DNA of 64,000 nucleotides from JAJDAT01 sp964344185 (GCA_964344185.1 CAYFMN010000002.1:62001-126000), one strand, 5' to 3'. Positions 54,099-63,403 are shown, counted from the first letter of the stretch. Notes: a model not told the origin generated them from the sequence alone. Program-made: numbers and translations.

Positions 54099-54242
54099 GC
54101 AGACTATATTGCCGCCTTGGAACCGGAAGGCGGAGACGGCGGCGGCGAGATTACCGCTGAAGGAACGCCAAAGAAATCGTCAAAGTCAAAAACTCCAGCG
54201 CCGGCAAATACCTAAAAGAAGTCCTCAAACCGAAGAAGTAAA
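54099..54242 (+). pseudogene. Duplicated, frameshifted 3' fragment of uvrA
   Basis: Translated in the uvrA frame this begins ADYIAALEPEGGDGGGEI, matching the last 45 residues of UvrA (ADYIVDLGPEGGDGGGEII). A one-base loss near 54168-54170 breaks the frame, after which VKVKNSSAGKYLKEVLKPKK is seen. It ends with a stop, like the intact gene. The copy supports the uvrA tail without the questionable insertion. Confidence 0.8.
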
Positions 54243-54411
54243 GGTCTCAAGATGAATTAATTTCAATTTGCGACCAAAAGTTTGTAAACAGTATTAGTTA
54301 TATCTAGCCATACAAGCAGTGATAAACCTTCTTAGATCACAAATACCGCTATCGATCAGAAAGAAACGTTTGCAAAAAACCCTTAAATAGATTTTAGTAA
54401 ATGATTTTATA

Positions 54412-55284
54412 TCAAGCTAAAGCTTCATTTATCCAAGGAATTGAGGACTTTTCGGGTATTGAAACTTTATCAGAGAATATAAATACTTCGCTTCCTTTGT
54501 AAGTCTGAAATGCACTATATTGTAAGGAATATATGAATGTTTTTCTTTTTCTATAACTATTTAGAATTTCAACCGCATTGTCATATGAGATTATCCAAGG
54601 ATGGTGGGTTATGAGTTGGATAGATCGAGCAATTCTTGCATGATCTTCTGGTTTGTAGTGATTTTTGTAGAGATTTTTAGCTTTATTAAAATAGGGAGGG
54701 TCAAAGTAAATTAGCGTTTTTTTAGGTAATTTACTAATATAACTTACGATAAATTTTTCGGCGTCCCAATTCCTGATTTTTATTTTTTTTTTGTGAGTTG
54801 CAATTAATTCTATTTTATTAATTAGTGAATTTCTCGGGAATCTAGCATCCATCTTCCACTTTCCTTTTTGATCTACTCCTCCTATAACCCCCGCATTAAG
54901 TATGCCAGAGCGATTACACCTATTAAGATAAAACATCGCAAATCCAATATCGATTTTATCAAATTCCTTTGGGTTTAAAACAATATATTGTTTTTTTCGC
55001 CATTCATCTATTGTTAACGCTGCTTTATATATTCTTCTACAGAATTCTTCGGTTTCGTTTAATATTGAATACCAGAAACAATAAACCGGGAAGCTAGAAT
55101 CATTGAGGTGTATTTTACTTGCAACGCCACTTAGTAAAAGATTTATTGCAACCCCCGCGCCTCCAGCATATGGCTCGACATATTCTCCATCAATTAAGTT
55201 ATTTTCTTCCATGATTTCATAAATAAAAGGAGTTAGTTTTTGCTTACCACCCGGGTAACGTAATGGAGTTGAGCTATTAACCAT
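54412..55284 (-). CDS. DNA adenine methylase (D12 class)
   Basis: A 290-residue m6A methyltransferase. Motifs: PLRYPGGKQKL at the start, EPYAGGAGVAINLLL around 37-51 as AdoMet site, NRCNRSGILNAGVIGG in the middle, and IYFDPPYFNK around 195 with the catalytic DPPY. It is complete and AT-rich relative to uvrA. It could be a solitary methylase, a phage-derived enzyme, or part of an R-M-like unit with the ParB-like gene next to it. No restriction nuclease was recognised. Confidence 0.9.
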   Translation of the reverse strand: MVNSSTPLRYPGGKQKLTPFIYEIMEENNLIDGEYVEPYAGGAGVAINLLLSGVASKIHLNDSSFPVYCFWYSILNETEEFCRRIYKAALTIDEWRKKQYIVLNPKEFDKIDIGFAMFYLNRCNRSGILNAGVIGGVDQKGKWKMDARFPRNSLINKIELIATHKKKIKIRNWDAEKFIVSYISKLPKKTLIYFDPPYFNKAKNLYKNHYKPEDHARIARSIQLITHHPWIISYDNAVEILNSYRKRKTFIYSLQYSAFQTYKGSEVFIFSDKVSIPEKSSIPWINEALA

Positions 55285-55304
55285 ATTTCAGAATCCAATC
55301 TATG

Positions 55305-56644
55305 TTATTTATTCATTTCTTCGAGTAAAGGAAAAATATTTCCAAACAATCTGCATATATCTGAAGGAGCTATGGAAAACTTAGGATTGTGTACTAGCTG
55401 GTTTAAAGAAGTAACAGAAAGCAAACCATCATGTCTTCCAATTTCGGCCATTGAACCATGTAATAATTTCACCATTTCTTTATCACTTTTATTCTTTGTA
55501 AGTTTTTTGGTAATATCACCCAGAAAAACTGACAGGGATTTATCATTGCCTTTTGTATTTTTTATCGAGATTTTTTTTTCAGTCGCGTAAATTTTTGCTG
55601 ATATTTCGAACATGCTCCTTAATAAAAAGCAGAACGCGTGAGGATGCCTATTTATATCTAATTTTTTAATCTCGTCAAGCAGAGTTACCAGTTTTTCTCT
55701 GTTTTGACCCATTGGTTTAAATTTTTTTAATATATTTTTGACCGATGCTGGATCAGTATTTGCGTAAGATTTTGCCTTGGTTTTCTTAGTCTTTGTTTTA
55801 GGTAACGAACCGGTTTGAGTAGAAGCACCACCTGAAGTTGAAGTTGTATCCTTATCCGCTGGCACTGATATGTCCAGGGCTTTGTAAAAAAGTTTTGAGT
55901 TCTGATATCTTTAAAACCAACTTCCGCTAAGCCAATTTTAAAAATTATCAAATCCACTTTATTTTTAAAATTGATTTTGGGGTAGTTAGAAGCAAGTTTT
56001 TGTGACGAATCCAGTTCCAGCAGGGGAGACATCTTTGTAATAGCTTCATTCAATACAGTAATAGGATAATCCCCTCCCCACCTGTTTTTTTGTTCTCCTG
56101 AAATGAGAGTAGATTCTTTTAAAAATTTTTCTAAAAGATCAAGGCCTGATTCAGGTTTCTCCATATCCCTATTATGTCTTGCTCGGGCAATTGCATTCCA
56201 AACATCGCGCCCGGCACTTTCTCCCTTAGCATGAGTGAGTGCCACTATTTTTTTAACAACATTTTCCTCAGATTCATCATACACAACGCAAGGAACTTTT
56301 TTATTCGATTTAAGCCATATTTTCGATAGATTTTTTATTTTTTCGTTTATATCAGATGGAAGCTCCGAAAGTTGATATTTTGTTAGTCCTAAAATTATTC
56401 TTAAAGAAGCTATTCGCCTATTTCCCTCTTTAACTACTTTTTTTCCACCTTCCTTAAGAACTATTATATTTTCCGTCGGGTGATATCCATCATCAAGAAG
56501 GCTATTCATCAAAGCCCAAAATTTCTCTGGCTTTGCTGATATAAGCGCATTAATTTCAGCTAATTCTGAATTTTGTTTAGTAACACGATAATTATTTAAA
56601 TCTAGTTTCAAGTTTTTCACAAAAACTTGCTCAACACTCGGCAT
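55305..56644 (-). pseudogene. ParB-like nuclease-domain protein, split by a frameshift
   Basis: The first part (305 residues in its frame, from 56644) has a ParB/sulfiredoxin-like domain: VKEGNRRIASLRIILGL near 70-86, with a long helical body. The second part (186 residues, 55865-55305) begins ADKDTTSTSGGASTQTG, contains KPMGQNREKLVTLLDEIKKL and HPHAFCFLLRSMFEISA, and fits as the C-terminal continuation. They join at a T6 run near 55893 where restoring one T reads through. The cause could be a real mutation, a sequencing error or a minus-one slip. It lies next to the adenine methylase, 20 bases away. Confidence 0.72.
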
Positions 56645-56860
56645 GCATCCCCCCTAAGTTAATTTAGATTTACCATAAACTGCTAACCAAAAACCAGATT
56701 GAGAGATTGTCAATAACCCCTTTGGGTCAAATTAGGTAATTTAATCTCAAAAATAGCATACCAAATTATATTTTGGCAATCCATAAATATATTCAAGTTT
56801 TCACGTTTAACTTGAAAGCGGTATTGCAAGGTTCGAAGGAAAAGGAATTCATTTTTTTGA

Positions 56861-56925
56861 ATCGGCGCGAGATCCTTCACAGAACCTTCAGTTCGCTTCT
56901 GGATGACACGCGACACGATATGGCT
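56861..56925 (-). repeat. Family 3 hairpin repeat, copy b (inverted)
   Basis: Contains GAAC / GTTC (56882-56885, 56891-56894) with flanking CGGCGCGAGATCCTTCAC and GGATGACACGCGAC, inverse to copy a. The stem sequence differs from the other copies. It directly abuts the right family 2 element. Confidence 0.65.
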
Positions 56926-56930
56926 TGCCA

Positions 56931-57006
56931 AAGGAACTAAAACAAGGAGGTCGGTCTTCAAGAACCTCGGCTAACATATTTATTATTTTTTGTTTTTAGT
57001 TCCTTA
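56931..57006 (-). repeat. Family 2 palindromic element, right copy (inverted)
   Basis: 76 bp, inverted relative to 53214-53287, with AAGGAACTAAAA and TTTTAGTTCCTT at the ends and GGTCGGTCTTCAAGAACCTC inside. It marks the right edge of the island. Confidence 0.8.
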
Positions 57007-57039
57007 ATAAAGCGCTCGAAGGAAATCGCGATCTCATTT

Positions 57040-57426
57040 TCAAGGCAGTTTAAGCAATCGCCTATCAATATAGGTAGCTATTAGAAGTAAAGCAATACCA
57101 AAGACGAGCAGGGTTTTGAACACGCCGCCTTCGCGGAATTCCGCCATAGAATCGACAAACATTGCCACCGTAGGAAGCGCAACGCAAACGGTTCCGACCA
57201 AGGCAATAAACAAATAAACCAAACGAACGCTGGCCTTCGAATTGGGGTTTGGTTGTTTTGTCGTTATGAAAAATCGTTTGACGATCACCATTGCCAGGAC
57301 CGACAAACCAACTACGACACGCTCCGTGCCGCGATCGGCGGGAACAGGCAGTAACGAAAAAGCGATCACCGCGCCAATCGCCGCCGCTAAGATATCAAGC
57401 GTATCAAAATTAATCTTTTCGTCCAC
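57040..57426 (-). CDS. Small polytopic membrane protein
   Basis: A 128-residue protein starting at GTG with AGGAGG five bases upstream. It has four predicted membrane helices (LDILAAAIGAVIAFSLLPV, VVGLSVLAMVIV, LVYLFIALVGTVCVALP, VFGIALLLIATYI). The family is not recognised. It lies just outside the family 2 element. Confidence 0.6.
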   Translation of the reverse strand: MDEKINFDTLDILAAAIGAVIAFSLLPVPADRGTERVVVGLSVLAMVIVKRFFITTKQPNPNSKASVRLVYLFIALVGTVCVALPTVAMFVDSMAEFREGGVFKTLLVFGIALLLIATYIDRRLLKLP

Positions 57427-57621
57427 TCAACCTCCTATGATCCACCCCTGTAATTTATACCAGAATTAGGTTATTGTTAACTTACAAGATTATGACAAGA
57501 TGCGTTATCTGTCGATCAATCCCGTGTTTTGCCAAAAATTTTAGAGGCGCAATTATCAGGCGATCAATTATTAAACACGCCTGTCTTTTGCTTGCTTTGG
57601 ACAATAAAGGAGATCTGTTTA

Positions 57622-57846
57622 ATGGATAGACCTGAAGAACTGAACGACCCCAAGAAATTTGACGATTTAATGGAAAAAATAAATTCGAGATTGGTGATAA
57701 CATCCATTCCTATTAGAGAACGGGCGCACCTGTCGCAGATTCTTCTAAGCGATGAACTGGATTACGACCTGGCGGACGACGATTCCGTTTATCCCCAGGT
57801 TATTGAGTGGTACCAGAAAAAATTCCCAGACGAAAAAATAAGCTAA
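57622..57846 (+). CDS. Small acidic hypothetical protein
   Basis: Start is the ATG at 57622 with AAGGAG ten bases upstream; a longer upstream frame is unsupported. The 74-residue product (DRPEELNDPKKFDDLMEKIN, ADDDSVYPQVIEWYQKKFPD) is highly acidic and helical with no known domain. Confidence 0.55.
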   Translation: MDRPEELNDPKKFDDLMEKINSRLVITSIPIRERAHLSQILLSDELDYDLADDDSVYPQVIEWYQKKFPDEKIS

Positions 57847-57923
57847 AGCCCGGTAAACTAATCAAAGCGAGAGGGTTTGAAATTTAACCGTCGATGCGCG
57901 CTATTATTCCATCCCGTTTATCG

Positions 57924-59423
57924 TCAGTTCGTATCGAGGTATTTCTTTTGCAAATAATCCAAATAGAACAAGGGGTTTAGCTCTTCTCCTGTCGCTCGTG
58001 TGATCAATTCATTTCGCGTAAACCTTGCCCCCTGTTTAAAAATCCTGTCGTTTAACCAATTCATTAAATTTTCAAATTGCCCTGCCTGGACTTCCTCCAT
58101 CACATTCGGAAGCTCTTTTTTTAATGCGGAAAAAAACTGGGTGGCGATGATAAGCCCCAGGCAATAGGTTGAGAAATAACCAAAATAACCCTGCGGCCAA
58201 TGAGAATCCTGCAAACACCCGTCGCTCAGGCTGTCCGGAAAAATCCCAAACTTCAACTTGAAGCGTTCGTTCCAGGCTTCCGGCAAATCTCTCACGCGGA
58301 GCAATCCGGAAATCAGGCTTTTTTCCAACTCGTATCGAATGATTATATGCATGGGATAGGTGGCTTCATCTGCGTTCATGCGGAGGAAATCCTTTTTGAC
58401 CTGTGTCGCCATTCTGAAAAGATTATCGGGTTTCCATGCTGGCCCGGATACTTCGAAAATTTTTAATAAAGCCGGATTGCAAAAAATCATAAATTCCTTC
58501 GTCCGGCCAATGAGCATCTCAAGGAAAAGGGCCAGGCTTTCATGGATGCACATGCCCCGATCCCGCCCTGCGGGCTGAAAGGACCACTCAGAAGGCAATC
58601 CTTGATCGTATAAGGCATGGCCGGTTTCATGGAGAACTCCCATTAAACCCGAAAGGAAATCTTTTTCGGAAAAGCAGGACGTTATGCGAATGTCTTCGGC
58701 GGTGCCTTCCGTAAAGGGATGCAGGCTTTCGTCCAGTCGGCCAAAATGAAACGGGAACCCCACGCGCTCCATCACCCATTTCCCAAAACTTTTTTGTTTT
58801 TTTACCGAAATGGGTTCTGTGATGCTTCGCGACGTGTGCCGCTCCTGAAATTCTATAATTTCCTCAATAAGAGCGGGCAGTCTGATTTCCAATACCTGGA
58901 AAATTTTATCAATTTCACCCGAACGCCCGCCAGGGTCATGCTCGTCGATCAGAGTGTCGTAGGGTGGGATTCCCAATTTTCCGGAGAGGCATTGCGCCTT
59001 TTCACGGAGCAAATCAATAATTCTTTCCAGGTGGGGCGCCAGCGGCTTAAAGTTATTTTCCTCCCTGGCTTTCCGCCAACACATTTCCCCTTTAGTTGTC
59101 GCAAAGTGCAGGGACCGGATCAAACGTTTGGGAATTGCATTTGCGCGAAGCCAGATTCGCTTAATTTCCCTGAGGTTGGCTTTTTCCCATTCGTTCAATG
59201 CACCGGAAGAACTCTCAACCAGGTTCAACAGCTTTTCGGTCTTTTTGGATCTAAGGATAGAGTTGGTCTCTGTATCCAGTAGAGATAATTGGGCGGCGCG
59301 GAGATCGGCGCTTCCCTGGGGCATCATAACTTCGGCGTCCCAGCGGAGAAGATGAATAATAGTCTTCAGAGTATGAATTCTTTTGAATCTCTTTTCCAGA
59401 TGTTCATAGGGCGATAGGTGCAT
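57924..59423 (-). CDS. Thermostable carboxypeptidase, M32 family (Taq type)
   Basis: A 499-residue metallocarboxypeptidase. The HExxH site is GVLHETGHALYDQGLP, and RDRGMCIHESLALFLEM supplies the third ligand Glu. It removes C-terminal residues from peptides. Length and motifs are full. It lies just downstream of the methyltransferase/ATP-grasp gene, with a repeat relic between. Confidence 0.94.
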   Translation of the reverse strand: MHLSPYEHLEKRFKRIHTLKTIIHLLRWDAEVMMPQGSADLRAAQLSLLDTETNSILRSKKTEKLLNLVESSSGALNEWEKANLREIKRIWLRANAIPKRLIRSLHFATTKGEMCWRKAREENNFKPLAPHLERIIDLLREKAQCLSGKLGIPPYDTLIDEHDPGGRSGEIDKIFQVLEIRLPALIEEIIEFQERHTSRSITEPISVKKQKSFGKWVMERVGFPFHFGRLDESLHPFTEGTAEDIRITSCFSEKDFLSGLMGVLHETGHALYDQGLPSEWSFQPAGRDRGMCIHESLALFLEMLIGRTKEFMIFCNPALLKIFEVSGPAWKPDNLFRMATQVKKDFLRMNADEATYPMHIIIRYELEKSLISGLLRVRDLPEAWNERFKLKFGIFPDSLSDGCLQDSHWPQGYFGYFSTYCLGLIIATQFFSALKKELPNVMEEVQAGQFENLMNWLNDRIFKQGARFTRNELITRATGEELNPLFYLDYLQKKYLDTN

Positions 59424-59447
59424 GGTTTTGTCGGAATGGTAACCAGA

Positions 59448-59499
59448 TAAAGGGAAGCTCTAAAAATTCTGATTTGCCAGTTTTTAGAGGTCCGCTAAA
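59448..59499 (+). repeat. Family 1 repeat relic lacking the central hairpin
   Basis: 52 bp with the family 1 outer ends (AAAGGGAAGCTCTAAAAATT and TTTTTAGAGGTCCGCTAA) but without the internal stem. It is probably a deletion derivative and lies between two same-direction genes. Confidence 0.7.
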
Positions 59500-59502
59500 T
59501 TA

Positions 59503-61428
59503 TTAAAGGCTCAGTCTCTCTCTGGCGGAATTCAGAATCATTTCCAGAAGGTCTTTGTATTCCATTCCTGCAAATCCCGCCATAAGATTCAACTTTCCAT
59601 CCCAGCACCAACCGGGGTTCGGATTCACCTCAAGGAGTTTTACCTTTCCTTCGGCGTCGGCTCTAAAGTCAAACCGGGCGTAATCCCTGCATTCCAGCCT
59701 TTCGAACAAGCGGCTGGAGAAATGCAACAATCTCCGCTGGGTTTCGTCGTCCAAGTCAGCTTCTTTATATTTGATTTTGGTCCAATAAGGCGACTGCGGT
59801 TCCCACTTCGATTCATAAGAAAGAATTTGCGGCAATTCTTTTGGAAGCTCGCTGTAATCCACTTCAAGAATTGGAAGGGCTTCAAATTTATCGCAGTTGC
59901 CAACCAGTCCCACGCTGTATTCGTTTCCGCATAAATATTCCTGAATCAATAAAGGGACTCCCGGCAGTATATCCCGCAGATGGTCCAAATAATTCATCAG
60001 TTCCACTGCGTTGTTGACCACCGCGTTTTGGGTGATGCCAATAGAGCTGTCCCCGCAGTTGGGCTTGATCAACGCGGGAAACAAGGAGGGCAGATTCGCT
60101 GTTTGATCGTTCGGATCGAAATACGTTTCTGTCGGAATATCCACATCCAGATTTGCGGCAATTGAGCGGACATTGGACTTGTTGTAGCACAGCGAAAGAC
60201 AACCCGGTCCAGCTCCGGTATAAGGAATATCCAATAATTCAAGGAGAGCCGGAACATGCAGTTCCATGGTCGCTTGGTTGTTAAAACCTTCGTCGCAAAG
60301 ATTGAATGCCATACGGGGAGGATTGGCGGTCAACTGCTGAATTAATCGGCGATGAGATTCAACATACTTAAATTTGAATTGAGGGATTTCCTCCAGGCTT
60401 TTCTTTAAAAGGTTAACGGTTTCTAAATCTTCTGCATTGAAAACTCCATTCCTTTTTACCTGATCGGGTAGATTCGGGTCTCCGAGTAACACGGCGACGG
60501 GAAGAACGTCCCTTAAAGCGGGTCTTCGAGGAACCGTTTTTTCCGGTCCGATTGCCGTGATAAACAATCTATTGGCCATCATTCCAAGATCCTGTTGGCG
60601 GGTAGAATCCGAAACGACGTTTCCATGAAGTTTAATTTCAGAAAATCCTAAGCTTTTTAATAACTCTGAGATTTCTTCAAAAGTATAAAGCCTCTCCGCA
60701 TAAAACTGGTCCGCCAGAACTCCCAATTCGGAGTTCGTGATCACTTCCCGGGATATGATTCGCTTTTTGTCAGCGGCAAGGGAACGTTCCCGATTGACGA
60801 AATGGGTTTGGTCAATCCATTCCCATGATCTGGTTTCGAAATTGGTTGCCATCCAGGCCCCGTCCATGATATCCAAAACCAATTTTCCTCTGGACTTTAA
60901 TACTCGCTTCACTTCATTCAGAATATTAAGGTCGTCTTCTTCTCTTTCGAAATAACCAAAAGAGTTTCCCATCAAAATAACGACATCCCTTGAAGCTTCC
61001 GGCATTCTGAATTTTCTGGCGTCTCCCTGGGAAAAAGTAATTTTCACCCCTCTTTGCTTTGCCCGTTTTCGGGCTAACCGAATCAAATATCTGGAACGGT
61101 CTAAACCCGTTACGTTTAAAAAGCCACGCGAAGCCAGTTCAAGCGAATGTCTCCCTTGTCCACAACATAGGTCCAAAATGGAATGTTCTTTTTTTATTTC
61201 CGCAGCTTGTAGCAGAAGGTCCACATCCCTACGGGTATTGAGGTCGTTCTCAACCACATCGCCGTCGGTTTTCAAATACAGGGAATTGAATATATCCCTC
61301 CACCATTCCGGAGGCAGGTGACGTTCCAAGTCGGCTACCGGCCCCAAAGTTTTATGAGGGAAGATTTTTCCTTTAGTTTGGGAGCTTTTATTATTGGTAT
61401 TTGAGTTTTCCTTAATTATTACGGGCAT
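59503..61428 (-). CDS. Fusion of SAM-dependent methyltransferase and Ddl-like ATP-grasp ligase
   Basis: I start at the ATG at 61428; a GTG seven codons upstream overlaps the ribosome site. About 641 residues. The N-terminal half (to about 300) is a class I methyltransferase: SILDLCCGQGRHSLELASRG, VTGLDRSRYLIRLARKRA, LMGNSFGYFEREEDDLN. The C-terminal half (from about 320) is ATP-grasp: YTGAGPGCLSLCYNKSNVR, LIKPNCGDSSIGITQN, LIQEYLCGNEYSVGL, LLEVNPNPGW. It resembles D-Ala-D-Ala ligase. A dipeptide- or amide-forming enzyme with tailoring methylation is plausible, but substrate is unknown. Confidence 0.85.
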   Translation of the reverse strand: MPVIIKENSNTNNKSSQTKGKIFPHKTLGPVADLERHLPPEWWRDIFNSLYLKTDGDVVENDLNTRRDVDLLLQAAEIKKEHSILDLCCGQGRHSLELASRGFLNVTGLDRSRYLIRLARKRAKQRGVKITFSQGDARKFRMPEASRDVVILMGNSFGYFEREEDDLNILNEVKRVLKSRGKLVLDIMDGAWMATNFETRSWEWIDQTHFVNRERSLAADKKRIISREVITNSELGVLADQFYAERLYTFEEISELLKSLGFSEIKLHGNVVSDSTRQQDLGMMANRLFITAIGPEKTVPRRPALRDVLPVAVLLGDPNLPDQVKRNGVFNAEDLETVNLLKKSLEEIPQFKFKYVESHRRLIQQLTANPPRMAFNLCDEGFNNQATMELHVPALLELLDIPYTGAGPGCLSLCYNKSNVRSIAANLDVDIPTETYFDPNDQTANLPSLFPALIKPNCGDSSIGITQNAVVNNAVELMNYLDHLRDILPGVPLLIQEYLCGNEYSVGLVGNCDKFEALPILEVDYSELPKELPQILSYESKWEPQSPYWTKIKYKEADLDDETQRRLLHFSSRLFERLECRDYARFDFRADAEGKVKLLEVNPNPGWCWDGKLNLMAGFAGMEYKDLLEMILNSARERLSL

Positions 61429-62043
61429 TTTTTGGGGGACCTTTCGCACACAGTTATATCCATTGGACTCGAAAGTCCATTTTTAATGAATTTTAAATGG
61501 GGATTGTCCGTTGCCCTTGGCGGAGGATGTCAGATAGGTATCTCTACATCCCTTTTGGCAGATAGATAAACTGGAATGATTTTATAATGAGGAAAGGATG
61601 ATTCAGGGGTAGGCCTGATTCCAATTTCTCCCGCCAACTTAAGTAAAAAATTACGCCTAATTGATTACACATTCAACAAAAAAATCAGGGTTACAAAAAG
61701 AATTTTCCGCAACCAACGGCTTTTTAATACTGGCGATAAATACGGATAAGAAAGGGATTGGAATTGGGATAAATCCCTGAAAGCGCCAATCGTTGCGGCC
61801 ATGTCAAAATTAATCTAGCTTCTACTCAACCACGACACAAACACTTTATGGTTGCATGTTAGAAATCATAAAGGAAAAACGTCTCTTAAACTTTTCCCAG
61901 TTTTTTCAGTATCATAATTTTTCAAAATACAAATTATTTCCAAATATCATTTTTAATAAAAATGATATAATTTCAACAAATTAAAATCCGATAAAAGAAA
62001 TTCAGTAAGGTAATCAGCTTCCACACCCATAGAGTAAAAACTT
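61429..62043. other. Intergenic region with a perfect AT-rich inverted repeat
   Basis: About 600 bases between divergent genes. At 61944-61968 an 11-bp perfect inverted repeat (ATATCATTTTT / AAAAATGATAT) flanks a three-base spacer, about 75 bases upstream of the protease-like gene. It could be an operator or a structured leader. A smaller hairpin (TGGACT / AGTCCA) lies at 61464-61479. No gene is seen. Confidence 0.55.
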
Positions 62044-63066
62044 ATGACCTGGCAATGCAAATATTGTAAGAAATTCAATATATACAAATTTAAATCGCAA
62101 AAACCATTAATTCAATCTAACTCTCAGTTAAAAACTTGCCAATTTTGCGGTGGGAAAACCGACATTTCCGAGAAAACGAACACGGGAAAAATTTTAAACG
62201 TTTTATCGCTGGGAGATTTTGCAAATTTAAAATACGTTATTCCAGAAAAAACCATCCCTGATGAATTCTATCTATTGAGTAAAAATTATGGCGCAAAAAT
62301 AATAGCCTGGATTGAGCAAGGAGATAACCTCGGAATAAAAAATACAAAACATCGTGACGGAGTGTGCCACGCCTTAGTGGTGGATTGGCTTCAATGCGAA
62401 ATAAAAGGAAGAAAAAAGGATTTCCTCGCCCCCTTTTTGGTGATTGGTCAAAAAGTTCCTACTGGAGGAATTATCCCCGGCAAATATCTAAAGGGACAAC
62501 AAAAATATCGTTTTGAAAAAGACCAATTAAACCTTCAAGCTCAAAAAATGAATGAAATCTCAAAAATTCTTTTGAAAAACGAAAAAGACTTGAAACAAAA
62601 AGTTTTAGTTGTAAGACAATCAAATGACCTGAATCAAATTATCAGCCTTCATCAAGAAGCATCGGATTTTCAAGATGAAAAATCAGGTCTAAATTTAATT
62701 ACAAATTCTCTAAAATCTAAAAACCCTGATTTTGGCGGTTTTGAAATTCAAATAATCGATCAAGTTAGCGGAACTGCCAAAGACAATAAAGATATCGCCA
62801 AAAAATTAACAGATGCCCCAAAATATGCAATGGCAAAAGGACCTGTTATTTTTTTTAAAATTGACTTAAATGGCGACCATACAATTGGTTTAAAATATGA
62901 AGAAGGAACCTATTATTTACTCGATCCAAATACAGGTTTATGGGCGGTTAAGCATTCCCCAGAATTATTTTTTGAAAAATTATTTAATAAAACTTACGGT
63001 TCCGATTATAAGGGCAAAAAAATAATTATAATGGCGATTGGTCCAGATATTTACAAAAGTATATAG
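62044..63066 (+). CDS. YopT-like (C58 family) cysteine protease with N-terminal zinc ribbon
   Basis: A 340-residue protein. The first 40 residues have two CxxC pairs (C5, C8, C32, C35 in WQCKYCKKFN and TCQFCGGK), a zinc ribbon. The C-terminal half holds a papain-like triad: C108 in DGVCHALVVDWLQ, H279 in GDHTIGL, D294 in LLDPNTGLWAV. The H-to-D distance of about 15 residues is as in YopT-type domains. In pathogens these cut lipidated or other host proteins; here the target is unknown. No secretion signal is seen. Confidence 0.7.
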   Translation: MTWQCKYCKKFNIYKFKSQKPLIQSNSQLKTCQFCGGKTDISEKTNTGKILNVLSLGDFANLKYVIPEKTIPDEFYLLSKNYGAKIIAWIEQGDNLGIKNTKHRDGVCHALVVDWLQCEIKGRKKDFLAPFLVIGQKVPTGGIIPGKYLKGQQKYRFEKDQLNLQAQKMNEISKILLKNEKDLKQKVLVVRQSNDLNQIISLHQEASDFQDEKSGLNLITNSLKSKNPDFGGFEIQIIDQVSGTAKDNKDIAKKLTDAPKYAMAKGPVIFFKIDLNGDHTIGLKYEEGTYYLLDPNTGLWAVKHSPELFFEKLFNKTYGSDYKGKKIIIMAIGPDIYKSI

Positions 63067-63403
63067 AAACAAGTATTTCTATAGAACAATTCCAGCTTTT
63101 TAGTCGCTTTTAAATCCTAGGCATTTTACAAAAAACCTAAATAGATTTACTCCCTCAAGATCTCCAATCCTATACTCCATTTGAAAAATAAGAATTAAAC
63201 CAAGATTGTCCTGGCTAATCAAATTAACGCTCTGTCTAATTCTATTCGAGTCATCAAACCGCTTGAAAATAGAAAGCTCCTCTAAAAAAACAGTTTTTCT
63301 GATGCAAATTGACAATAAATTTGCCTCTTCAATGATTTTCCGCTTATAATTTTTATATACGCGCCGAAAAGTTTTATGGGGATATTTTTTTTCTTGGGGA
63401 CCT
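63067..63403. other. Intergenic region with a possible remnant frame
   Basis: About 340 bases. A minus-strand open frame (63100-63315 and beyond) reads KRKIIEEANLLSICIRK upstream of FLEELSIFKRFDDSNRI, but no ATG or ribosome site supports it. It may be a decayed gene. The promoter of the His-rich gene should be here. Confidence 0.35.

Noticed and set aside
56710..56961. 83-residue minus-strand open frame
   Set aside because: It is a translation of the family 2 and family 3 repeats plus flanking sequence; the peptide resembles similar repeat-born frames near 49795-50019 and has no ribosome site.
63100..63315. 71-residue minus-strand open frame
   Set aside because: No ATG or ribosome site, starts at TTG, and I could not assign it. 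The frame stays open upstream, so it may be a gene remnant; not annotated as intact.
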